Source: Stenotrophomonas sp. UBA2629
Lineage (GTDB): Bacteria; Pseudomonadota; Gammaproteobacteria; Xanthomonadales; Xanthomonadaceae
Assembly (NCBI GenBank): GCA_002359895.1
Contig: DEOB01000010.1
Span: 444,919 to 508,918, forward strand
Length of the DNA stretch: 64,000 nt
Direction of reading: 5' to 3'
Shown one piece after another: positions 8,144-15,486 of this stretch (the stretch's first letter is position 1; each line of letters starts with the position of its first letter). The translations under genes were made by a program, and so were the position numbers. The notes below the pieces were generated by a model. It was not told where the DNA came from and did no database searches. It saw nothing but the letters and a program-made list of their open reading frames with translations.

Positions 8144-9502
8144 TTACTGAGCGCTGGTCGTCGGCAGCCTGTTGCTGGCGTCCAAGGTCAGCAGACGATT
8201 GATGTCCTGCACTTCAGCAATTTCAAGATCGCCCACTGCTTGGCTCAACTGCAGGCGAGCGAGCAGGAAGTTGTAACGCGACTGGGCATAGTCCAGCTGC
8301 GCACGGAACAGCGTGCGCTGGTTCTGCACCACGTCCAGCACGGTGCGGGTACCAACTTCCAGGCCAACCTGTGAGGCGTCATAGGCGCTCTGTGCCGAGA
8401 CAACGGCCAAGCGACGTGCTTCCACCTCGCTGATGCCGGCAACCAGTGCCTGATAGGCATTGCGGGTGTTGCGATCCAAGGCGCGCTTCTGCTGTTCGAG
8501 GGTGTCCTGCGCGATATCGCGCTGGGCCAGTGCCTGACGAACCTGCGACTGGGTGGCACCGCCGGCGAAGATCGGAACGTTCAGGGTCAGGCCGATCGCG
8601 TTGGTGGTGCTGTCCGGCGTACTGCCGGTGCCACCGACGCTATCGCCCCAGCGAGCGTTCTTGCCCCAGCTGCCGCCCAGCGACAGGGTCGGGTAATGGC
8701 CGCCGCGCGCTGCCGATACGCTCGACTCGGCTGCACTGACCTTCAGCTCCTGGGCCTTCAGATCCGGGTTGCCGGTGATCGCAGCGGTGACCAGCTGTTC
8801 AACGTTGGCACGGTTGACCGGCAGTTCCGGGCGGAAGTCATCCGGCAGGCCGCGCACGTCACGCACCGGCTGCCCGGTCAGTTCGGTGAGTGCCTGATAG
8901 GCATCTTCCAGCGCGTTCTGGGCAAGGATGGTGTCGGCACGTGCCTGGTCGTACTGGGCGCGGGCTTCATGTACGTCGGTGATCGGCGCCAGGCCCACTT
9001 CCAGGCGCTTGTCGGCGTAGTCGAACTGCTTCTTGGCCGCTGCTTCATTGGTCTGCGCGGCAGTCAGCGACTCGATGGCCACCAGTACGTTGAAATAGGT
9101 GGTCGACGTGCGGACGATCAGCTCGTCATTGGCCGAGTCCAGGGTGAAGTCGGCGGCCTTGCTGATCTCGCGCTGTGCACGCAGGGTGGAGAACTGGCTC
9201 CAGTTGAACAGGGTCTGGCCGCCAGTCACGCGGTAGGTGCGGTCCTTGCTGGTGGCGGTGCCGCTGATGCCGTCGTATTCCACGCGCGAGCGGTTCAACG
9301 ATGCCTCACCATTGACCTGCGGCAGCAGCGCAGCACGCGCCTGCACCTGGCCTTCCTTGGTGTAGAGCCGGTTGGACTCGGCGGCGGACAGCTGCGGGTC
9401 ACCATTGCGTGCCATCTCGTAGACCTGCAACAGGTCGGCGGCTTGGGTCGTCAGCGGTGCCAGTGCGATTGCCAGCGCAAGGGTGAGGGATCGGCGGATC
9501 AT
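8144..9502 (-). CDS. tolC: TolC-family outer-membrane efflux channel
   Basis: A 452-residue outer-membrane factor with an N-terminal signal peptide ending around TTQAA. Two repeated OEP domains follow, each with the long alpha-helical hairpin pattern (for example KDRTYRVTGGQTLFNWSQ and TTNAIGLTLNVPIFAGG). It is a trimeric channel across outer membrane and periplasm that partners RND pumps. The ATG at 9502 follows an AAGGAAG site; a longer frame overlaps the upstream gene. It lies 19 nt after pcm. The order tolC-pcm-TetR divergent from MFP-RND is the one reported for S. maltophilia tolCSm-pcm-smeRo-smeOP. Confidence 0.95.
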   Translation of the reverse strand: MIRRSLTLALAIALAPLTTQAADLLQVYEMARNGDPQLSAAESNRLYTKEGQVQARAALLPQVNGEASLNRSRVEYDGISGTATSKDRTYRVTGGQTLFNWSQFSTLRAQREISKAADFTLDSANDELIVRTSTTYFNVLVAIESLTAAQTNEAAAKKQFDYADKRLEVGLAPITDVHEARAQYDQARADTILAQNALEDAYQALTELTGQPVRDVRGLPDDFRPELPVNRANVEQLVTAAITGNPDLKAQELKVSAAESSVSAARGGHYPTLSLGGSWGKNARWGDSVGGTGSTPDSTTNAIGLTLNVPIFAGGATQSQVRQALAQRDIAQDTLEQQKRALDRNTRNAYQALVAGISEVEARRLAVVSAQSAYDASQVGLEVGTRTVLDVVQNQRTLFRAQLDYAQSRYNFLLARLQLSQAVGDLEIAEVQDINRLLTLDASNRLPTTSAQ

Positions 9503-9521
9503 TGCGGCTTCCTTGGACGTT

Positions 9522-10169
9522 TCAGAGTTGGAATTGCGGTGCAGGAGCGGCGCCCTGCAGGTAGTCGATATCGGTTTCAAACAGCGACACGATGCTGCCG
9601 TCGGCGTTGACCTGCAAAGCTTCCATCACCGGGGAGATGCCCTGGATGACAAACAGGCGGCCGCCCGGGCGTAGCAGCTTGAGGAACTGGCTGGGTACGG
9701 TTTCTACCGCAGCGGTGATGCAGATGGCGTCGAAATGTCGCGGGGTCTGCCAATCCAGTGCATCGGCCACTTCAATGCGGACGTTGCTGCCGAGCTTGGC
9801 GGCGTCCAGGTTCTGGCGGGCGCGCTCGGCAAGTTCGGGCTGGATTTCCAGGCTGAGCACTTCGCGGGCCAACTGGCCCAGGCAGGCGCTGATGAAGCCA
9901 CTGCCGGTGCCGATTTCCAGCACTTCATCACCCGGCTGCAGATCCAATGCCTGCAGCATGCGGCCTTCCACCACCGGCTTCATCATCTTCTGGCCATGAC
10001 CCAGCGGCAGCTCGACGTCTGCGTAAGCCAGCGCACGATGGGACTCGGCGACAAAGGCTTCGCGCGGCAAGCGGGACAGCACCTCCAGCACGCGGATGTC
10101 CAGCACGTCCCAGGGACGGATCTGCTGTTCAACCATCATTTCGCGGACGTGGGAGTAATTGATCGTCAT
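9522..10169 (-). CDS. pcm: Protein-L-isoaspartate O-methyltransferase-like protein
   Basis: A 215-residue Rossmann-fold SAM methyltransferase with motif I VLEIGTGSGF (about 84-93), an acidic SLEIQPELAE motif and the PCMT-type GQKMMKPVVEGRML substrate segment. It would methylate isoaspartyl residues during protein repair. True Pcm proteins usually carry a T-I-S-x-P block just before motif I; here the equivalent is QKMMKP, so it may be a diverged paralogue. It sits between the TetR regulator and tolC on the same strand and is part of the published five-gene efflux cluster in S. maltophilia. Confidence 0.85.
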   Translation of the reverse strand: MTINYSHVREMMVEQQIRPWDVLDIRVLEVLSRLPREAFVAESHRALAYADVELPLGHGQKMMKPVVEGRMLQALDLQPGDEVLEIGTGSGFISACLGQLAREVLSLEIQPELAERARQNLDAAKLGSNVRIEVADALDWQTPRHFDAICITAAVETVPSQFLKLLRPGGRLFVIQGISPVMEALQVNADGSIVSLFETDIDYLQGAAPAPQFQL

Positions 10170-10316
10170 GGGAAGCTCGTCATTCCAGCGCAGTGGGCTG
10201 GGCATTTTACCGGTTAGTACGCGACAGGTGCGGCCAAGCATCGCCGCGCGATGTTGGGGGCCGCAGTGCCGGAAGTCATTTGGACCAACGGTTCATTCAG
10301 CTTGATGGTCCGGGGC

Positions 10317-10979
10317 TCAGCGGGGTTCATAAGCCCGCAGGAAGAAATCGACGCTGGCGCTGATATGCGCGGCCGCGTCGAGCTGGCCGGGGGCATTGCA
10401 CAAGCCACACATCATATGGGTATGCAGCTCGCCCTTTATCAGGCAGAAGAACTGGCGGGCGGCCAAGGGTAGGTCGTCGATGACCAGCTCACCCCGACCC
10501 ACGCGGGCGCCGAGGAACTCGGACAATGCGGTTTCGGTGCGGGCAGGGCCGGCCTGCCAGAACATCTGGCGGATACGGTCGTCGGTATCAGGCGTCATCA
10601 TCATGCGCTGGGTGGCAATGGCCGCGTCGCTGCTGATCAGGGCGAAAAACGCATGGCCGATGCCCAGCAGCTGGTCTCGCAGCGGGCCTTCGTTGTCGGT
10701 GACGAACAGCTCGTCGGGCATCATCTCCACGCATTTAGCCTGGATTGCCTCGGTAAACAGCGCTTCTTTGTCGCCAAAGTGGCTGTAAACGGTAAGTTTG
10801 GACACCCCGGCGCTGGCGGCGATGCCGTCCATGCTCACGCCGTTGAACCCCTGTTCGATGAACATCTCCTTGGCGGCATCCAAGATGGCAGCGCGCTTGT
10901 TCAGGTCTTTCGGGCGGCCCGGACCTGAACTGCGTGCCGCCGGCTTCACGGCGTCATGAGAGAGTGTTTTCGAAGACAT
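10317..10979 (-). CDS. smeRo: TetR/AcrR-family repressor of the SmeOP-type efflux pump
   Basis: A 220-residue TetR-type regulator. The N-terminal helix-turn-helix (about 28-75, with MDGIAASAGVSKLTVYSHF) is followed by a larger ligand/dimer domain rich in helices. It is divergent from the MFP-RND genes, with only about 108 nt between the starts, and upstream of pcm-tolC on its own strand. This mirrors smeRo, the TetR gene of the smeO-smeP cluster. It is presumed to repress smeOP and possibly itself. Symbol assignment is by synteny and family. Confidence 0.88.
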   Translation of the reverse strand: MSSKTLSHDAVKPAARSSGPGRPKDLNKRAAILDAAKEMFIEQGFNGVSMDGIAASAGVSKLTVYSHFGDKEALFTEAIQAKCVEMMPDELFVTDNEGPLRDQLLGIGHAFFALISSDAAIATQRMMMTPDTDDRIRQMFWQAGPARTETALSEFLGARVGRGELVIDDLPLAARQFFCLIKGELHTHMMCGLCNAPGQLDAAAHISASVDFFLRAYEPR

Positions 10980-10984
10980 TGTTC

Positions 10985-11010
10985 AATACTAGACCAGCTG
11001 GTTCGATATT
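10985..11010. promoter_or_regulatory. Candidate TetR-type operator
   Basis: An imperfect 26-bp dyad with a perfect ACCAGCTGGT core (10993-11002); 9 of 13 positions match between half sites. It abuts the -10-like TATACT at 11011-11016 facing smeO. The location between divergent regulator and pump genes fits a repressor site. No binding evidence. Confidence 0.5.
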
Positions 11011-11087
11011 TATACTATACCGCGTCGTTCAATAAAGGCGCCGTTAGCTCGCCGCCTCCCTTCCCCTTTGCGTTCGCGACCCTACCC

Positions 11088-12212
11088 ATGAACAACCTCC
11101 GATGGATTGGCAGCGGCCTTTTGTTGGCCTTGCTTGCCGCTTGTGGCAAACCCGAAACCCCGCCGGCACAGGCGCTGCCGGTGCTTGTGGTTCACCCGCA
11201 GGGCGGCGAAGGCATGGCGTTGGCGGCGTACCCGGGCGAGGTGCGGGCGCGCGAGGAGGCGGCGTTGTCGTTCCGTGTTGGCGGCAACCTGGTGCGGCGT
11301 GAAGTGGATGCCGGGCAGCGTGTGAGCAAGGGCCAGCTGTTGGCCGAGCTGGATGCGTCGGACTACGCGCTGCAGGCGCGGGCCTCGCAGGCGCAATACG
11401 CGGCGGCGGAGGCGGATCTGGTGCGTGCACGTGATGAGCACCGCCGCTATGTGGCATTGGCCGAGCAGCAACTGGTCAGCCGCTCCGCGTTGGATGCGCA
11501 GACCGCCACCCTGAAGGCCGCACAAGGCCAAGCCGACGCGGCGCGTGCCAACCTGGACGTCAACCGCAATCAGGCCGCTTACGCGCAGTTGCATGCACCG
11601 GCGGCCGGCATGATCGCCAGCCGTGAGGCCGAGGCAGGGCAGGTGGTCTCTGCCGGCCAGACCATCTATACGTTGGCCGCTGACGGTGCGCGTGAAGTTG
11701 CAATTGCTTTGCCGGAAAGCGCCATCCGCGATTTCAGCGTGGGCCAGGCCGTGGAAGTGGAGTTGTGGAATCAGCCGGGCAAGCATCTGCCGGGCAGCAT
11801 CCGATTGATTGCCGGCGCCGCCGATGCGCAGACCCGCACCTATGCCGCGCGGGTGAGCCTGGCGCCAGAGGCCTTGAATGAAGTGGAACTGGGCCAGAGC
11901 GCACGGGTGTTCATCCGCCACGGCAAGGACGGTGTGCTGAGCGTGCCGCTGGCAGCGGTGCAGCCGGGCAAACAGGCGCAGCAGGCCAGCGTATGGGTGG
12001 TGAACCCGGCCGACGGAAAGTTGCAGGCGCGGGCGGTGACGTTGGGTACCTACGGTCCCGAGCAGGTGCCGGTGCTGCAGGGTCTGAAGGGAGATGAGTG
12101 GGTGGTCGCCGCCGGTGGCCATCTGCTGCGCGAAGGCCAGCCGGTGACGGCGGTGGATCGCGACAATCGCCCGGTGCTGTCGTCGGCTCCGGCCGCCAAG
12201 AAAGGGGAGTGA
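11088..12212 (+). CDS. smeO: RND efflux periplasmic adaptor (membrane fusion protein)
   Basis: A 374-residue HlyD/AcrA-type adaptor. A lipoprotein signal ends at LLALLAAC (Cys19), giving an inner-membrane-anchored periplasmic protein. Next come the biotinyl-lipoyl halves (FRVGGNLVRREVDAG and APAAGMIASREAEAGQVV) around a coiled-coil hairpin (about 90-160), and beta-barrel and membrane-proximal domains at the C-terminus. It bridges the RND pump and TolC. The ATG at 11088 sets the lipobox at the expected distance. The stop is 3 nt before the pump start, so the two are translationally linked. Confidence 0.92.
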   Translation: MNNLRWIGSGLLLALLAACGKPETPPAQALPVLVVHPQGGEGMALAAYPGEVRAREEAALSFRVGGNLVRREVDAGQRVSKGQLLAELDASDYALQARASQAQYAAAEADLVRARDEHRRYVALAEQQLVSRSALDAQTATLKAAQGQADAARANLDVNRNQAAYAQLHAPAAGMIASREAEAGQVVSAGQTIYTLAADGAREVAIALPESAIRDFSVGQAVEVELWNQPGKHLPGSIRLIAGAADAQTRTYAARVSLAPEALNEVELGQSARVFIRHGKDGVLSVPLAAVQPGKQAQQASVWVVNPADGKLQARAVTLGTYGPEQVPVLQGLKGDEWVVAAGGHLLREGQPVTAVDRDNRPVLSSAPAAKKGE

Positions 12213-12215
12213 GGC

Positions 12216-15200
12216 GTGCGTCGCTTCAATCTTTCCGAATGGGCGTTGAGCAACCGCCCGCTGGTGTTGTTCATGATGATCGCGATGGCGGTGATTGGCG
12301 CGTGGTCGTACAAGCACCTGGGCCAATCTGAAGATCCGCCTTTCACCTTCAAGGCGATGGTGGTGCAGACGATGTGGCCTGGAGCCACCGCCGAGCAGGT
12401 GTCCAAGCAGGTCACCGAGCCGATTGAGAAGGCGTTGATGAACACCGGGCAGTTCGAGTTCATCCAGTCGTATTCGCGGCCGGGTGAGTCGCAGGTGATC
12501 TTCATGGCGCGCGATTCGATGCGCTCCAAAGATGTGCCCGAGCTTTTCTACCAGGTACGCAAGAAGGTGGGTGACATTCACTCGCAGCTGCCGAGCGAAG
12601 TGGTGGGGCCGTTCTTCAATGATGAGTTTGGTGACACGTTCGGCAACATCTATGCGTTGACCGGCAAGGGCTTCGACTACGCGCTGATGCGCGACTACGC
12701 CGACCGTATCCAGCTGGAACTGCAGCGCGTGGATGACGTGGGCAAGGTGGACCTGCTTGGGCTGCAGGACGAGAAGGTGTGGATTGAGTTGTCCAACACC
12801 AAGCTCGCCACGCTGGGTGTGTCGATGCAGCAGGTGCAGCAGGCGCTGTCGCAGCAGAATGCGATGGCGCCAGCCAGCTGGTTTGAGACGCCCACCGACC
12901 GTGTGCAGCTGCGCGTTACCGGCCAGTTCAAATCGGTGCAGGACATTGCCGATTTCCCGATCCGCGCCGGCGAGCGCACGGTGCGTTTGGGCGATATTGC
13001 CGAGGTGAAACGCGGCTTTGCCGATCCGGCATCCACCAAGATGCGCTTCATGGGTGAAGACGCCATTGGTATTGCCGTGGCGATGAAGAACGGTGGCGAC
13101 ATCCTGCAGCTGGGCAAGACGCTGGATGAGCGCTTCGCCCAGTTGCAGAAGACGCTGCCGACCGGCATGGAGCTGCGCAAGGTCTCCGACCAGCCGCACG
13201 CGGTGAAGGATTCGGTGGGTGAGTTCATCAAGGTGCTCACCGAGGCGGTGGTGATCGTGCTGCTGGTGAGTTTCTTCTCGCTGGGCATGCGCACCGGTCT
13301 GGTGGTGGCGGTGTCGATTCCGCTGGTGCTGGCGATGACGTTCTTCGTCATGTACCTGTTCGACATCGGCCTGCACAAGATCTCGCTTGGCGCGTTGGTG
13401 CTGGCGCTGGGTTTGATGGTGGATGACGCGATCATCGCGGTGGAGATGATGGCCACCAAGATGGAACAGGGTTACGACCGCCTGCGCGCGGCAAGTTTTG
13501 CCTGGGAATCCACCGCGTTCCCGATGCTTACCGGCACGTTGATCACGGCAGCCGGCTTTCTGCCGATTGCCACGGCCGCATCCAGCACGGGCGAGTACAC
13601 GCGTTCATTGTTCCAGGTGGTGACCATTGCGTTGGTGGTGTCGTGGATTGCAGCGGTGCTGTTCATTCCATACCTGGGCGACAAGATGCTGCCCGACCTG
13701 CACAACCCGCAGCCGCCCAAGCCCGGCAGCCTGGCCGGCCGCTGGCACGCATTGCGTCTGCGCTGGGCCGACCGCAACCCGGCATTGGCCAATGTGATTG
13801 CGCCGAAAACCCTGTCGCATGATCACGATCCTTACAAGAGTGCGTTTTACCAGCGCTTCCGCAGTTTTCTGGATGTGTGCCTGCGGCGGCGTTGGCTGGT
13901 GATTTTCGCCACCATCGGTTTGTTCGTGTTTTCGCTGGTGATGTTCCGCTTCGTGCCCCAGCAGTTCTTCCCGGATTCGACCCGGCCGGAACTGATGGTG
14001 GACATTGAACTGGCAGAGGGCGCATCGCTTGCGGCGACGCAGGCGCAGGCACAGAAGTTCGAGGCCATGCTCAAACAGCGCAAGGGCATCGCCAACTTCG
14101 TGGGTTATGTGGGCAGTGGCTCGCCGCGTTTCTACCTGCCGCTGGACCAGCAGCTGCCGGCCACCAACTTCACCCAGTACGTGGTGCTGGCTGACGACAT
14201 CCATGCGCGCGAGGAAGTACGCGAGTGGCTGCTGAAAGAAGTGGTGCCGAAATTCACCGACGTGCAGTTGCGCGTGACGCGCCTGGAAAATGGTCCGCCG
14301 GTGGGTTACCCGGTGCAGTTCCGTGTGTCCGGTGAACATGCCGAGCGCGTGCAGGCGATTGCCCAGCAGGTGGCGGACAAGGTGCGTGAAAACCCCCACA
14401 CCACCAACGTCAACCTCAACTGGAGCGAGCCGAGCAAGGTGGTGCGGCTGGTCGTGGACCAGGACCGTGCCCGCGTGTTGGGCGTGAGCAGCGCCCAGCT
14501 GGCGCAGTTCCTGAGCAGTTCGCTGTCCGGTACCAGTGTCAGCACCTACCGCGAAGGCAATCGCCAGATCGGCATGTTGCTGCGCGGCCCGGATGACGAG
14601 CGTGCGCGGCTGGACATGCTGGGCAGCCTGGCCATCCCGACCGAAAGCGGCAAGCCGGTGTCGCTGTCGCAGGTGGCGCGTCTGGAGCATGTGTTCGAGG
14701 ACGGCATCATCTGGCACCGCGACCGCCTGCCCACCGTGACCGTGCGCGCCGATATCGGCGACGGCATGCTGCCGGTGGGCGTGGTCGAGCAGATCCTGCC
14801 GACGCTGGCCGACATCCGCACGCAGCTGCCCGATGGCTACCTGCTGGAGACCGGCGGTACGGTCGAGGATTCTGCGCGCGGCCAGGATTCGATCAAGGCC
14901 GGCCTGCCGTTGTTCCTGGTGGTGGTGGCGACGCTGCTGATGTTGCAGCTGCGCAGCTTCTCGCGGGCGGCGATGGTGTTTGTCACCGCGCCGCTGGGCA
15001 TCATCGGTGCGACCTTGTTCCTGCTGATCTTCCGCGTGCCGTTTGGTTTTGTGGCAATGCTGGGCACCATCGCGCTGGCCGGCATGATCATGCGCAACTC
15101 GGTGATCCTGATCGACCAGATCCAGCAGGACATCGACGCCGGTCATGACCGATGGCACGCCATCATCGATGCGACCGTGCGTCGTTTCCGGCCCATCGTA

Positions 15201-15377
15201 CTGACCGCGCTGGCGGCGGTGCTGGCGATGATCCCGCTGTCGCGCAGTGCGTTCTACGGCTCGATGGCCATCTCGATCATGGGTGGCCTGATCGTGGGCA
15301 CCGTGTTGACCCTGGTGTTCCTGCCGGCGCTGTATGCGGCCTGGTTCCGGGTGCGCTCGGACGAGGCAACTCACTGA
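12216..15377 (+). CDS. smeP: RND-family multidrug efflux transporter
   Basis: A 1053-residue HAE1-type RND pump with twelve predicted membrane helices and two large periplasmic loops. The proton-relay Asp pair is in TM4 (GLMVDDAIIAVEMM, about 405-406), and a C-terminal relay segment includes GTIALAGMIMRNSVILIDQI. It starts with GTG at 12216 behind a GGAG site. It exports substrates with SmeO and TolC; in S. maltophilia SmeOP-TolCSm contributes to multidrug resistance. No outer-membrane gene lies downstream, consistent with use of the divergent tolC. Confidence 0.94.
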   Translation: MRRFNLSEWALSNRPLVLFMMIAMAVIGAWSYKHLGQSEDPPFTFKAMVVQTMWPGATAEQVSKQVTEPIEKALMNTGQFEFIQSYSRPGESQVIFMARDSMRSKDVPELFYQVRKKVGDIHSQLPSEVVGPFFNDEFGDTFGNIYALTGKGFDYALMRDYADRIQLELQRVDDVGKVDLLGLQDEKVWIELSNTKLATLGVSMQQVQQALSQQNAMAPASWFETPTDRVQLRVTGQFKSVQDIADFPIRAGERTVRLGDIAEVKRGFADPASTKMRFMGEDAIGIAVAMKNGGDILQLGKTLDERFAQLQKTLPTGMELRKVSDQPHAVKDSVGEFIKVLTEAVVIVLLVSFFSLGMRTGLVVAVSIPLVLAMTFFVMYLFDIGLHKISLGALVLALGLMVDDAIIAVEMMATKMEQGYDRLRAASFAWESTAFPMLTGTLITAAGFLPIATAASSTGEYTRSLFQVVTIALVVSWIAAVLFIPYLGDKMLPDLHNPQPPKPGSLAGRWHALRLRWADRNPALANVIAPKTLSHDHDPYKSAFYQRFRSFLDVCLRRRWLVIFATIGLFVFSLVMFRFVPQQFFPDSTRPELMVDIELAEGASLAATQAQAQKFEAMLKQRKGIANFVGYVGSGSPRFYLPLDQQLPATNFTQYVVLADDIHAREEVREWLLKEVVPKFTDVQLRVTRLENGPPVGYPVQFRVSGEHAERVQAIAQQVADKVRENPHTTNVNLNWSEPSKVVRLVVDQDRARVLGVSSAQLAQFLSSSLSGTSVSTYREGNRQIGMLLRGPDDERARLDMLGSLAIPTESGKPVSLSQVARLEHVFEDGIIWHRDRLPTVTVRADIGDGMLPVGVVEQILPTLADIRTQLPDGYLLETGGTVEDSARGQDSIKAGLPLFLVVVATLLMLQLRSFSRAAMVFVTAPLGIIGATLFLLIFRVPFGFVAMLGTIALAGMIMRNSVILIDQIQQDIDAGHDRWHAIIDATVRRFRPIVLTALAAVLAMIPLSRSAFYGSMAISIMGGLIVGTVLTLVFLPALYAAWFRVRSDEATH

Positions 15378-15392
15378 CGCCGGCGGTAGTTT

Positions 15393-15418
15393 GATTCACC
15401 CCTGTGAAGGGGTGAATC
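15393..15418 (+). terminator. Hairpin after smeP
   Basis: A 10-bp perfect stem GATTCACCCC / GGGGTGAATC with loop TGTGAA, 16 nt after the smeP stop. The T-run is short (TT), so termination may be partial or the hairpin may stabilise the transcript. Confidence 0.6.
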
Positions 15419-15486
15419 TTACGGGGTGATGCTAAATTAGGGCGGCCGGCGGGGGTTGTAGCCGGCGACGACCTGAGGGGGCAGGT

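Noticed and set aside
11082..13376. 764-codon antisense frame across smeO/smeP
   Set aside because: His/Arg-rich low-complexity translation typical of a GC-rich shadow; the plus strand encodes clear RND proteins.
13605..15374. 589-codon antisense frame across smeP
   Set aside because: Shadow frame; composition dominated by His/Gln/Arg and no ribosome site.
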